Under the pieces are notes generated by a model. The model was not told the origin of the DNA. It saw only the letters and a program-made list of their open reading frames with translations, and ran no database searches. Source: Phycomyces nitens (lineage: Eukaryota > Mucoromycota > Mucoromycetes > Mucorales > Phycomycetaceae). Taken from it: a stretch of DNA of 64,000 bases. Each line of letters opens with the position of its first letter. Position 1 is the first letter of the stretch. Where the stretch lies: positions 682,001-746,000 of the forward strand of contig JAHRBC010000001.1 of NCBI GenBank assembly GCA_022702545.1, in the 5' to 3' direction. This document shows positions 32,617-46,590 of the stretch, piece by piece. Both the position numbers and the translations under genes were made by a program.

Positions 32617-33961
32617 AACTCACACACAAAAATGTTTGGACCTCTCACAAAAATCCTAAAAAAAACGGTTTTTTTGAAAAATAAAAACATTATTTTCTCT
32701 TCTTTTTACTAATCAACACCAACATGAAAATATCATTTGCAGCAGAGAACATTCGCGGCCCATATTATAAGGCTGATGAGCTCAAGTTTGGTGGAATCAT
32801 GTACTTGCACTTGGCTGAGATTGGTCCCACAAGGATTTCGGCAATTGTCGAAATGAATTTGTCAACTGTCAAGAAGATCATTAAGAGATTCAAAGAAACA
32901 GGATCTCCCCTTCCTAGAAAGAGCTCTGGACGACCAAAAATAATTAACGAGAGGACGGAGAGACATCTTGTGCAATGCGTACGGAAGAATCCATTTGCCA
33001 ATTACAATCAGCTGAGATCTGCATTGCAGGAGATGGAGATTATTGTCTGTAGAGCAACAGTAATCAGTTGTCTCAAGAACCTTGGCTTTGGTGCTTATAT
33101 TGCAGCTCATAAGCCAGCTTTGACAGAAAGACACAAGCAAAGAAGACTGCAATGGGCCAAGGATCATGTCAATTGGACAGATGACCAATGGAGCAGTGTA
33201 GTCTGGTCTGATGAGTCACGATTCACAGTCGAGGGCAATGATGGCGGTGCTCGGGTGATCAGACGAGTTGGAGAGAGGTACCAGGAAGGGAATATTGTAC
33301 CAGTGACGAAGTGGGGCAAGGGTAGTGCCATGATATGGAGCTGTTTCTGGGCAGGTGGTTTTGGCCCTTTGGTCTTCCTCGAAGGCAATGTAAACCAAGA
33401 CGTATATGTCAACACTTTGGCCCAGAACTTCCTTCCCTGGGTCAAAAATCTGGCAGAGGAACAGGATAAGGAGTTCATACTCCAAGAAGATGGCGCCAGC
33501 TGCCATACTGGCTCCTATGCGAAGTGGTGGAAAGAGGGTCATGCAATCAAGGGCTTTGAGTACTGGCCTGCTCAAAGTCCTGATTTAAATCCCATTGAGC
33601 ACGTTTGGTGGGCCCTCGAAGTAAAGATGAGTGAAGTAAGGGCCAGTATCCAAAATGTGGCCGATTTGAAGGTTGCAATGCAACGACAATGGCAGATACT
33701 GGGCACTGAACTTGCTTCACGTTTAGTGGGGAGTATGCAAAGTCGATGTCACGCAGTGATTGATGCAAAAGGCAGTCATACTAAATACTAGTTTGTTATT
33801 TTTTTTTAATAAATGAATACTTGACATGTATATCTTTTTATGTTTCAAGTTTGGATGCTCTAGCTATCATCACTGTTGAGATATTAAATGTTGAATATAT
33901 GTAAGCATTTCTTTCCTTGAAAAATTATTTGCATAGGTCCAAACATTCTTTTATCTGAGTT
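32617..33961 (+). mobile_element. intact Tc1/mariner-type element with TA target duplication
   Basis: It is 1345 bp, flanked by TA at 32615-32616 and 33962-33963. The terminal inverted repeats begin AACTCA and share AATGTTTGGACCT about 16 bp further in. They are imperfect over about 30-40 bp. The element carries one full transposase gene. It sits inside exon 3 of an Hsp70-like gene in the opposite orientation. Confidence 0.9.
32724..33791 (+). CDS. Tc1-like DDE transposase, apparently intact
   Basis: A 355-residue protein starting MKISFAAENIRG. The N-terminus has two helix-turn-helix units (about residues 30-110: ISAIVEMNLSTVKKIIKRFKE and NYNQLRSALQEM). The catalytic residues are all present: Asp in VVWSDESRF, Asp in LQEDGASCHT, and Glu in SPDLNPIEHVWW about 35 residues later. 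Length and order are as in the family. Its frame is unbroken, and a sibling at 27.6 kb is decayed, so this copy is the younger. It would act in trans on elements with matching ends. Confidence 0.95.
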   Translation: MKISFAAENIRGPYYKADELKFGGIMYLHLAEIGPTRISAIVEMNLSTVKKIIKRFKETGSPLPRKSSGRPKIINERTERHLVQCVRKNPFANYNQLRSALQEMEIIVCRATVISCLKNLGFGAYIAAHKPALTERHKQRRLQWAKDHVNWTDDQWSSVVWSDESRFTVEGNDGGARVIRRVGERYQEGNIVPVTKWGKGSAMIWSCFWAGGFGPLVFLEGNVNQDVYVNTLAQNFLPWVKNLAEEQDKEFILQEDGASCHTGSYAKWWKEGHAIKGFEYWPAQSPDLNPIEHVWWALEVKMSEVRASIQNVADLKVAMQRQWQILGTELASRLVGSMQSRCHAVIDAKGSHTKY

Positions 33962-34346
33962 TATATCCTGTCAGCAAGTGTTCCGTACCCATATGGTTTG
34001 TTTCTCTTTGTAGAAATCAAACTGGACCTCTTTTTATAAAACAGTGTAGTGGTATTATTCTTTGACTCCCAGTTAACTATGCTATACCTGAATGGTTATA
34101 GTAATCGATTTCAATAGGTGGAAGTGTGAAGGGTAAGTCTTAATATCAAGGCAAATGGTATTCTAATCCAAGACTTACGTAGGGTAGTCTTCAAGTGATG
34201 GGTTCTCTGGACATTCGATTTGATATCCAGAAGCAGTGGTTCCAAAGTCTAATACACTTCAGATTAGCACTAGAATATTTTAGAATAAGCTGTACAATAC
34301 CTATGCCAATGATAATATCGTACTCGTCCAAGGTGTCTTTTGTCAT

Positions 34347-36609
34347 TTAGGATGTGGGCCTGTAGGTAAAGAGAAAGAGAAAGAGAATAGAGATTTAGAT
34401 GGGCTTGGAATGGATTTCTTTATATAGCTTTTGATGGTGTACTAGACATTAGATTCATATTTGAGTCATAGAAATATAACCAAATGTATCTACTTGATAA
34501 ACTACTATATTGCTTAGAATGGCTTAGTAATCTCTTTATAGACCCATGCTGATGTTTATCACAGTTTCAATTTTGTTTGAGCATGTAACGTATAGGGACA
34601 TGAGTATCCGAGATGTTGTGATGAGCAGGCATATCGTGTAACAGCCAGTCGCGGAGGCCGTTGGTTCGAATCCTGCGTGGTGTTTTTTTTCTGGTAATAT
34701 AATCCTCTAAAACTAGTACTGTATTTATTGTTGGTGTTCCCTCTTATTCCAATACCGTTTGTTTGACAAATTATGCACTCTAGTATGGATCTTGGAACAG
34801 TGCTTTAATGGTAGGATCCTGTCGTGCTCAATTTTCAACTATCCTCCTATCCCACAAAATCCACCATCATCATGGCTCTAATGTAGGCCACTCAATCTAT
34901 GGCCTATATGGTGTGCTATACACACACTACTACGTATATGTCTTTAAAATAATAATAGATATTGGAATTTAGTACAGGAAGCGAGTTGTTGTGCCACACA
35001 ATATCATATAGACCACTAAACATAAAGTTGGGGAAGATGTAAAAGTTGATGGCTTTATCATTTGGTGACACTTGTGAAAAATATCTATAAACATAATCTC
35101 ATCCAGTTTCTCGTTTCAGGATTAAATATTCTGGCAAATACCCAAAAATTGTCAATAGATATCAATCTTTACTACATTATATTTCTGCCCATAGCCATAT
35201 AACCATCTACACCACTCAAACACATTTCTACAGTAAAAAAGAAAAACAAGTTGTTTTAACAGGTTTTATTGTTATACTCTTACGGTTTATTGATTTATTT
35301 TAAAAAATACAACTTTTCTGGTAGATAAAACTATTGAAACCTTGCTATATGCTATATTCTTAGACATTAATAAAAGAATGTAATTCATACTCAAGTGGTC
35401 TTGACAACATCTGCCCTTTGGCAAGAATATAAATGTTTCAATTCTTACATGGTCATTAAACATTACTGGGGAATTGAGGACTGGGAAAATATGATTGGAC
35501 AAGGATATGGGCCCGAGTCTTGGAGTTTACTCTAATTATTATTATAGTTGCGATTGCCTTGTCTGATACAGAGGTCTGCTTAGTACAAAGGCAATGTGTT
35601 TAATGGCTCTGGGTACTTTCTGATATATTTTGGCCATTTCTATTAGTAATGATATTAATCAGAGACCCTTGGATATCTGGGTCAATGTGATGATCAATTG
35701 TATTAGGCCAACCCAGATAAATACCATTCATTTTCATGTACGTATTACAATGGACTGGAATTTGATCCGAGTAAGCTGTACTACATATTTATTTTTAAGC
35801 TACATTTAAATGTGCTTAATACCTGATTTGACAGCTGTCAAGGATTCTGGAATTTCACGCGTTTTTTTTTTAAAATGATTAGACCAAATGGATACTTTGA
35901 AACGACCATTTGAATATTCTATTTTCTTAAATATTGAATATTGAATCTTGAACCTTGACGAGGGTTGGAATGCCTGCAATATAAAAATCATTTATTAAAA
36001 CCAATACAATAATCAAACTGAGCCTCATCGGTAGTAACCTGTAATAAAATGGCGGACATCTTATGAAAGCGGGTCTACAAGATCTTTCAACCGTAAAATA
36101 TGTATGTGTATCCTTGCTTTTTTTTTGTATTTTGGATATATTTTTTTTTGATCTGCAAGTCTTAAAGATATCAATATTTTTTTAAAAACCAAAAAACGAG
36201 GAATTCTGTAAACTATTTTTGGTTGGGTTTTACTGGGAAAATAACTAAAAAATATAGATTATATAATAATCCTAATAATCGGGTCGGGTCTGACCGGATA
36301 GATAGACACACATTCTCTGTCTCTCGGGGTGAACAAATATTGTTCAAATCAAGCTTTTGGGTGGCAAAAGTAAGTTGATCTTGGCCAAGTGTATGTATTA
36401 TTATTATTATTAACAACAATGATTAGAATTTCGATTTAATGATAATGACAATTTTTTTTTTCGCGTAACAAAAGAATAAGCTCTACATTGTCTTTCGAGT
36501 GTAACATATCTTGTACACAAAAACCAAGAGGCTTTTTTTATAAGTTTATTTTTTGATTACAGGAGTTGGAAAGGTTGAATGATGAGAGATGCGAATGTTG
36601 GTGAGCTAT
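34347..36609. other. intergenic region, no protein gene supported
   Basis: AT-rich. Apart from the B-box-like sequence at 34663 there is nothing gene-like. Short frames (for example 35287-35502 and 36213-36419) have no supporting signals. Confidence 0.5.
34663..34690 (+). ncRNA. possible Pol III B box with oligo-T terminator (tRNA-like relic)
   Basis: GGTTCGAATCC at 34663-34673 is a perfect match to the T-arm/B-box consensus, and a run of eight T follows at 34683-34690 as in Pol III terminators. I could not fold a complete tRNA: the T stem has a mismatch and no complementary 5' acceptor strand was found. A tRNA pseudogene or SINE-like remnant is the best guess. Confidence 0.3.
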
Positions 36610-38039
36610 TTAGAACTGCTCGGTGGGGGTCCACTTCTTGAGGCGGATAGAGTGGACCTTGATGAAGCCATCGGCATCCTCAGGGTTGTAGCCACCCTGC
36701 TCATCCATGGAAGACTCGCGGATGTTGTAGAGCTTGGCACCAGGACCACGAGCAACGCGACCCTCAATGACAGTGTTACCCTTGTAAAGCTTGAGCTTGA
36801 CATCACCAGTCACGTTGACCTGAGTCAAAGGAATGGACTTGTTCAAGAACTCACACTCGGGGGAGAAGTACTGACCGTTGTAGAGACAGCGGGAGTAGGG
36901 GATGGTGATGCTCTGGTCACGGAGAGCACGCAACTGACCGTCAAGAGTCAAACCCTCGAGATCCTTGTGGGCAGTACGCAAAATGGTTCCACCGGGAGTC
37001 TCGTAACAACTACAACACAACACTTGTTTTAGCCTTTCTTGTTTTTTGTTTTTTGGTTTACTAGTGTTTAAATTACCCTCTGGACTTGACACCAATGAAG
37101 CGAGACTCGACGATATCGATACGACCGACACCGTTGCGTCTGGCAACAGTGTTGAGGTAGGTGAAGAGAGCAACGGGCTCAGTGACAACGGTCTTGTCGT
37201 CATTGTTCACAACCTTGACGGGGATACCCTTGTCAAAGGTGATGGTGATGCGCTCGGGCTTGTTGGGGGCATCTTCGGGGTCAACGGTGAGCTTCCACAT
37301 GTCCTTGGGAGGAGTGACATTGGGATCCTCAAGGATACCGGCCTCGTAGGAGATGTGGAACAAGTTCTCATCAGTGGACCAGGGCTTGGCAGCAGTCTGG
37401 ACGACGGGAATGCCCTTTGCAGCAGCAAAAGCCAGGAGATCGGGTCTACCCTGGAAGCGGTTGAAGAAGACTAGAAACAATGGTTAATGGACTATTACCA
37501 AATGATTGCAATGCAATGTAATTTACCAGGCAATCTCCAGGGAGCAATGACCTCGATATCGTGATCCAAAGCGTAGTAGGCGAGCTCGAAACGAACCTGG
37601 TCGTTACCCTTGCCAGTGCAGCCGTGGGAGACGAACTTGCAGCCCTCACGGGTGGCAATCTCGATCTGTCTGCGGGCAATGACAGGACGGGCAAGAGAGG
37701 TACCGAGAAGGTAGACAGACTCGTAGATGGCGTTGGCCTGGATGGCAGGGAAGATCAATTCCTCAACAAACTCCTTCTTGAGATCCTGTTTTGTTGCAAA
37801 AGGTGAGTTGGCTGCAAAAATAAAATAAAGTATTGACTCGAGAGACTTACTTCAACAAAGACCTTGCTGGCACCAACAGCAAGAGCCTTGGCACGAATGG
37901 TCTCAAAGTCCTCTTCCTGACCAACATCGGCAATGTAAGCGAGGGTCTCGTAACCCTGCTCGATCAACCAAGCGAGAATGCAAGAGGTATCAAGACCTCC
38001 AGAGTATGCGAGAAGAACCTTTCCTTTGGAGCCAGCCAT
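36610..38039 (-). CDS. ARG1: argininosuccinate synthase
   Basis: Joins citrulline and aspartate using ATP, the penultimate step of arginine synthesis. The start [19 protein letters not shown] carries the ATP-pyrophosphatase P-loop SGGLDTS. Later landmarks are [42 protein letters not shown] and the end KWTPTEQF before the TAG at 36610. Four exons are inferred, with introns near 37855-37785, 37525-37470 and 37075-37010. Codon use is biased toward C-ending codons, as for a well-expressed gene. It is divergent from ARG5,6, with 384 bp between the two ATGs. Confidence 0.96.
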
Positions 38040-38272
38040 TTTGGTATTTGTAAAAAATGGATTTCAAACAAAATAAAGAAATTTTACAAAAATGCACTTC
38101 CGGGGTGGGGTTTTATACAACCCATCGGGATTCCAATGGAAATTTTGTCTAGGCCAGATTCCAAAACGTCTTTTGGTGGCATAACCGCCTCTCTCTTTTT
38201 TTGGGTCTCAGCATTCTCACCAGGATAAGAAACTGTCAAGCGGCTGTTGATTATTTAGTGTGTGATTGAGTA

Positions 38273-38279
38273 TGAGTCA
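38273..38279 (+). promoter_or_regulatory. Gcn4/CPC1-type site in the ARG1-ARG5,6 intergenic region
   Basis: TGAGTCA is an exact match to the palindromic general amino-acid control element. It lies 234 nt upstream of the ARG1 start and 145 nt upstream of the ARG5,6 start. A shared response of both genes is inferred. Confidence 0.55.
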
Positions 38280-38423
38280 AGTTCCCATTTGAGAACTTAT
38301 CCATCCCCAGACAACCAGGATCTTTTTTTTTTATACCCAGCCACTAGGGCTGCTTCATCCTTAATCCCTCTTCTTTCCCTTTTTTTTTATATATCTTGGG
38401 TTTCCAGTCCTTCTCTATCCCCA

Positions 38424-41151
<2,728 letters not shown>

Positions 41152-41352
41152 ATATTTCAACTGCACATATTTTGTAAAAAAGAGTAATAGAATTCATTTT
41201 TCACAATATTCTATACTATTTTCCCCTGTATTATGAGAAACACCACCACCACCAAAAAATATATAAAAAGCATTTAAGCATTGGAAGCATTATACAGCAA
41301 ACCCAAATAATTGATGTCTTATAATAACTTGTAGAAAGGGATACTGCGAATT

Positions 41353-42681
41353 CTAGAGATCCATTTCTTCTTTATTTAAAACAACCAACCAACCCACCCA
41401 CATATTCAAAAAAACAAGGGTATTTATATTCAGTCTTGTTCGTCCTTTATTGTCCATGAAGGTAATGGTGAAAATGTGGTGGGAGCAGAGACATTTTTTT
41501 ACCGTTTTTTGGAATCTAGGCATCCTTGGTTTATGCAGAGATGCCTTTTTCAAGTTACACTCCAAGCCAATCCGATCAATGATCTCCAGGAATCTGTTTA
41601 GCTAAGATAAAATAGAAAAAAGTCATCAAGCCATTCTTTTCTTTTTCTTTTCTTTTCTTTTTAAAAAAACCCCTTTTAATTACCTCGTCGCTCCTCCAGC
41701 TTGGACGAGCGACATTCAAGACACGGACATGATAGCCAGGTGTCAATTCCTCTAGATCAGATTCTCCATCTGACATGACTTCTTTCTGGAGGAGATTGCT
41801 ATAGGCCATTTCGGCAGGGCTTTCATGTCCATGGCCCATTTCTTCATCAATCACTCTCCAGTGATCATTGTAGATTGCCGTCCGCCGAGTAAGGATCTAA
41901 TGAATAAACATAAAATTAGATTCTGCCTTGACATCTAGTACCAATATAACCTCTTTGATCCTGCTATTGGAACGCAATTTTCGTCTCTTTGCATCTGTTT
42001 GTTCGGGTGTCATATGGCAAGTGTGATGAAAATACTTATAGTTATTCTTGATCTTGTCTATTATCAACCCTGGCCAGATACCAGCAGCCAGAGGGTGGGA
42101 GAGAATGTAGTCCTTTACGTTTCTTATGACCTGGACATTATCAGGATGGTTGATTTTCTCGTCCTTATTCCACTTTTCTTTTCTTTCGTTTTCTTCAATT
42201 AGTGCCAAATCATCGGATTCAAGGCTTTTTTTCCAAATCTTTTCACCGATCAATTCCTAGACCATGCGTGTTAGAAACCATGTTAGACCCTAGCACACAT
42301 ATTATCTACCAAGATAATCGCAGTCATCTCCTTGGAAGAAGGACCAGGGGATCCAGTGTGTGGGGACATGGCTATAGGATAGTGTGGTGTGGTGGATGGT
42401 CTGGGAGCAAGGATGCGAGAATCTACTGGAGGGGCAGGTGGGGTGGTATTTTGATTGTCTATTAGATTATCGAGGTGGCGTCTTATCATTCCAATGTCAT
42501 TTTCAATGGTTTCGAGCTTCTTGGATAGTTCAGTGTTCTGCTGATATTGTATGAGGGGCTGTAGAGGTCTTGGAGCAACCTGGCGGTGTTCAATACGCCC
42601 AGCCGATACATGGCGAAGAGGAGTCTCTTCTTGTTTTACTTTTATCTTTCGGCCTGATCGTTGGCAAGAGTTTATAGGCAT
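41353..42681 (-). CDS. hypothetical lineage-type protein with a charged central region
   Basis: The start ATG at 42681 gives MPINSCQRSGRKIKVKQEE. The N-terminal part is Pro/Ser-rich with a short coiled coil (ELSKKLETIENDIGMIRRHLDNL). The next exon has KDYILSHPLAAGIWPGLIIDKI, a Tyr/His-containing segment, and a basic stretch DAKRRKLRSNSR that could be a nuclear signal. The third has ELTPGYHVRVLNVARPSWRSDE, and after an intron the frame continues LNRFLEIIDRIGLE to a stop at 41353. Introns lie near 42310-42255, 41950-41895 and 41695-41610. The pattern R-P-x-W-R-S-D-E-L is, as I recall it, common in uncharacterised Mucoromycota proteins, but the function is unknown. Confidence 0.6.
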
Positions 42682-43175
42682 TATATATATATATATATAT
42701 ATCGATGTTTGCAAGGTGGGTCCAATAGAGTGTTACCAAGTGGTTGAATATGTCGAGGAAATAATTAAGAAATAAATAAATAAATAAAAATAAAAAAGAC
42801 AGGAAAACCAGACAATCCAATGATTTCCTAGACTTCTTGGATACACAAAACATCAAAATAAACTCTGTCACAAATTCAAAAAGCACTTTTCTTTTTTTAG
42901 TTCCCAGAATCCATTGTGGTTTTCAATACTGATATTTGTATATATATATATATATAAACAAGTCCTTTAAACAACCACAGGGATCAAAGTAAAGAGGTTG
43001 TGGCCAATGATTTCAAATCAACAAGAGTATCTTGAAAATGACTTGGCTTAAAAAGACTGTCAATGTCATGTCCATTAATGGGATTCCAAATAGTGCAAAT
43101 ATGCTGCCTGTCAATTCCTTTTTTTGATTTATTTTTAAATGAGTACCAAATCCCTTGATCCTAGTGTGCAGTAAG
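42682..43175. other. intergenic stretch with TA microsatellites
   Basis: TA runs lie at about 42683-42702 and 42938-42955, with low-complexity A/T between. No gene is supported. Confidence 0.5.
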
Positions 43176-44243
43176 ATGAATGCCTGTGGGTCCAGGATGT
43201 CTCTAGTCTGTCTTAATCCACCCTTATTGCTCTAGTGTGACACAGAGGGACATTGAGCATTATCAATCCCATGGCTATCTAGTCCTTTATGAGGGTAAAC
43301 CAAATAAGCCCTGTTTTGATTATTAGCTCATTGAGAACCAGCCCTTACGAACAGCCAGCTGAATGTGCTCCATGAGGAGGCCGACATTCTTACAAATCAT
43401 CTCATTTCAGAACAAGTAGACCTTGTGCATGACCTTGGTTGCATCATTGGTTGGTGATTAACAACAATGAAGAATCCATATTGAATCCCTGTAGAACCCT
43501 TGACATGTGGATACCTTGATCCACCCTTGAAATTAGACTACAAGACCCAACCAGAAGAATATCGAAAGAGACGGAATAACATCCTAGAGATAGATGGGGA
43601 ATCCTCACCGGCAAATATCGTGCTCGATACAATTGGTCGTTTGGCTGCAGAGCTGTTGTCAGCCAATGAGTCAAAGACAGTGTATCTTGTGAGCCATTGT
43701 TTACAAGATACTTGTGCTTACGCCACATTTCTTCTTTAGTTGAATGAGCAATATATCATCAAACCACCACGTACAGCTTCTTATTCTCAGTTTGCATGGC
43801 ACAGGGTAATGCATACACACATCCTAGGCGTCGATGATCCATTTAAACATTGGTACCCTAGGACTCTGATTATCTTGACGTTTCATTGCAAAATGTGCCT
43901 GGAGTGGCCTGCTGGACTCCATTAGATCCAGTCAACAAGGTATAAAATGGAATCAAAAGGCCAAGATATTCATCATATTCTATAGACAAACGGCACTCTC
44001 TTGTTGCGAGGCCTAGAGGATACCAACTCTGGGAATGAGAATAAGAATTATAGTGATAATGAGATTGTGCTCGAACTACCTGCAGGAAGCATTGTATTCA
44101 TGTCCAACAGACTATTACACAAGAGTACAGGCAATTCAAGTGCTCTGTTTCGTCGTGTGTTCATGCCTCAATATTCACTTGAGCCAATCTGCAACCCAAA
44201 AGAAACAGGCTGTGTAGGGCTTGCCATCAAATGTACCTTTTAG
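43176..44243 (+). CDS. phytanoyl-CoA dioxygenase-like Fe(II)/2-oxoglutarate oxygenase
   Basis: Spliced exons give TQRDIEHYQSHGYLVLYE (typical PhyH N-terminal helix), then NEQYIIKPPRTASYSQFAWHR joined to DSDYLDVSLQNVPGVACW. This forms the iron-binding H-x-D at the splice junction. The 3' exon has GTLLLRGLED and ELPAGSIVFMSNRLLHKSTGN, with the second iron-binding His, followed by an Arg for 2-oxoglutarate (RRVFMPQY). The gene ends at TAG 44241-44243. The start is uncertain: ATG 43176 works with a weak donor, and 5' exons may be missed. The substrate is unknown; lipid-chain hydroxylation is only one possibility in this large family. Confidence 0.75.
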
Positions 44244-44403
44244 TCACTAAAAAGTATGAACAATAACAAAATTGAGCTTTTTTGGAATTTGTTTATTTTA
44301 TTATTATTTTTTGCTGTTGTTTGTTTGTTTGTTTGTTTGCTTGTATGTATCCTTAATACTGGCGGTTGGCGTACAAAAATAAAAGGGTGTGCAGATATGC
44401 TTG

Positions 44404-45099
44404 TTAGACAGGAATAATGTGACACCCCAAAGAGCCTCTTCCACCCCACCCCTGACGAGGAACCAGTGTCAGCTCAAGTTGGTCGTCTTCCCGTCGAACA
44501 GTTACAGCAATAGGAAGCCCTAGGCTCTGCTGGACCAATTCATTGAGGGCCTGCAAGCGATTATGGTTCTCGGCATTCACAGACCCAAATTTCACGATTT
44601 TATCTCCTCGACGCAATCCAGCCGAATAAGCAGGAGAATCAGGTGCTACAGCGTTTACTACAGCAAAGGGTTCAAGAGACATTGTTGTTTCTGGCTCTAT
44701 AGATACTTGTGGTGTGTCTACAAGTATAACTGAAGGTGTTTCCGTGGATTCAACAGAGGCAACCGCATCTTGCTGTCGTTTTGCTTCATGAATAGCGTGT
44801 AATGTATTTTCGATCTCGGTCATGAGTGCCTTGTAATCGTTCCGCAATCTGTGAATCTGATTTCGAGAAACGCGTGCAGCAGCCACATCCACATCCGATC
44901 TAGGGAAACCAGACGAATCAATCAATGGTTGATCCATGCCAACGCCCTGGAAGCGCAGTCCCTCTTCGAGATCCTCTAGTTCTTTTTCAAGATTGTCTTT
45001 CTGTTTCATCAGCTCTTGAGCTTCCGAGATAAGATTGGCCATGTTGTCATTGGCCTGATTGAATGTCGGTAGTGGAAGTCCCATGATGTTTGCGATCAA
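44404..45099 (-). CDS. NAS2: 26S proteasome assembly chaperone, Nas2/PSMD9 type
   Basis: Nas2 (p27) binds the C-terminus of the Rpt5 ATPase through its PDZ domain during base assembly. The intronless 231-residue protein has an N-terminal coiled coil (NLISEAQELMKQKDNLEKEL), the conserved GVGMDQPLIDSSGFPRSDVD segment, RLRNDYKALMTEIE, and a C-terminal PDZ domain (PFAVVNAVAPDSPAYSAGLR, then GDKIVKFGSVN). Length and order fit the family. The first ATG at 45099 is used; an in-frame Met six codons in is an alternative start. Confidence 0.93.
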   Translation of the reverse strand: MIANIMGLPLPTFNQANDNMANLISEAQELMKQKDNLEKELEDLEEGLRFQGVGMDQPLIDSSGFPRSDVDVAAARVSRNQIHRLRNDYKALMTEIENTLHAIHEAKRQQDAVASVESTETPSVILVDTPQVSIEPETTMSLEPFAVVNAVAPDSPAYSAGLRRGDKIVKFGSVNAENHNRLQALNELVQQSLGLPIAVTVRREDDQLELTLVPRQGWGGRGSLGCHIIPV

Positions 45100-45483
45100 G
45101 AAGCGTATACGCTAGATTGTCAGTGAATTGAATTGCCGCATTTCTCTCTACATGTCTTTCAAAGAGACTATCCTAGGATTACGTCCCAGTAAAAAAAAAA
45201 AACCCCCCACAACAAGTAATAGTGCTCTGGACATCATGTCCTTTATTTCTAGACCTAAAGAGCTTACAAAGAAAGTTGGCCATGAAAAAAAAAAGACAGA
45301 ACTAAATATAAAGAGATTGAAACTGGCAAGGCTGAGGGCTATTCAAAAACAATCATCATGAGACATATGAAGGGATAGGGCGAATACGAAGGGGGCGTCT
45401 CTTGACTGACTTGTGAGCAGATAAAAAAAAAGATAAAAACGAGAGGTCAATTGTCCAGCCTTGGCTTTAGTTCTCTTTTCAGC

Positions 45484-46590
45484 ATGCTTCTCATCTCTCA
45501 CGCAGACCAGTATATCGGCCAATGTATTGCCTCTCATCTAGCTCGTCATAAGCCTTTACGTGAAAGTATCCGCATCCTCTGTCAAGACAGGGCCCAATGT
45601 AGTCATCTAGAGAAAAACGGCATCGATGTCAGACAGCTTGACTATCAGCATCCCAACCAACTTTCCTTGGCCATGCGCAATATCGACTGTCTGTTGCTAG
45701 CAGTTGGAAATGAACCCGACCGAGTCGAGAACTGTAAGAAATTGTGCCAATCAGCTGTAAAATCAGGTGCAAAGTCTATCGTCTTGATTTCGCACATTGG
45801 GGCACTTTCCTTGACCCATGAAGGTCTGTGTGACTATGGTCTTATTGAGGAAGAAGTGTTCAACGTTTCTTGCCAATGGACTATTTTAAGGTAAAAGAAA
45901 CTATCTGTGGAAGAATTCTGATAATCTCCTTTTAGGCTGGACTGGATCACACAGTACTTTCATCTCTGGGCTCCCTTTGTGGAAAAGCACCGGTACCTTC
46001 CCCTCCCAATATCCGCCGAGGTTGAAATATGCCCGATAGATATACAAGATGTGTGTGAGGTTATCGAGTCAATGACTGTGAACAAGGATACCGGGCTACT
46101 GCTATATAATGTTCCTGAAAACTATGGTGGCCAAACGTATATTCTGTCAGGACCAGAATCTTTAAACGGCCAGCAAATCGCAAATCTTATGGCTAGCACT
46201 ACTGGGTATAAGCTACTAGTCTATCGAAATAGTCGTGCTATGGATCTTAGCCATTATCTTAAAAACATGGCCAAAGACATTTGGTTTGACGCAAGGCTAA
46301 AACAGGAACGCAACCAAGCATACCATTCTCAATTGGACAACCACGACTATGCCTCTAGAGCATTTGGGTCCCCTTCAGGTTAGTAAAAAAAAAATACAGG
46401 CAGCCAAACTATCTACTGACTGTATGCCGTAGCAAGTTTAATTCAAGAATTCATAGACTACTTTGACTGGATTAGCAAAACAGCCAGTAGTGTATGTGTC
46501 TCACATGCTACGGTGATCAGATCGAATACTCCTCGGTCAGTAGAAGATTTTTTCACAGAACATGCCAACAGCTTTAAACCTAGAGTATAA
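45484..46590 (+). CDS. NmrA-like NAD(P)-binding protein
   Basis: An atypical short-chain dehydrogenase-like protein. The ATG at 45484 gives MLLISHADQYIGQCIASHLA, a degenerate Rossmann start in which H-A-D-Q-Y-I-G replaces the usual glycine-rich loop. It continues with RNIDCLLLAVGNEPDRV, SIVLISHIGALS, and after an intron (45893-45935) PFVEKHRYLPLPI and GQTYILSGPESLNGQQIANLM. A second intron (46380-46432) leads to a last exon ending TPRSVEDFFTEHANSFKPRV, a tail typical of NmrA-type proteins, with TAA at 46588-46590. The weak glycine motif suggests a sensor or altered cofactor binding rather than a classical reductase. Confidence 0.82.

Larger units (their letters stand above)
30936..34346 (-). 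pseudogene. HSPA12/Hsp70-like ATPase gene interrupted by an intact Tc1-like element
   Basis: An actin-fold ATPase of the divergent Hsp70-like group that is expanded in zygomycetes. Exon 1 is 34346-34301 (MTKDTLDEYDIIIGI). Exon 2 is 34248-34179 and supplies the phosphate-binding DFGTTASGY. Exon 3 starts at 34081 and ends at 32502, but is split by the transposon at 32617-33961. The sequence on either side of the duplicated TA rejoins in frame (LADRIYKKDPESGYHVANF). Later exons carry VDEAVAAALYAE, the phosphate-2-like CDAGGGAVNLAVF, and FITGGFSQSPYLQKRI, and the gene ends at 30936. No other lesion was noticed, so the insertion looks recent. Unless the element is excised or spliced out, the allele is probably null. 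Confidence 0.88.

Noticed and set aside
45128..45361. 77-codon basic plus-strand frame between NAS2 and the NmrA-like gene
   Set aside because: It lies in the short shared promoter region, is Lys-rich because of poly-A runs, and has no family or splice support.
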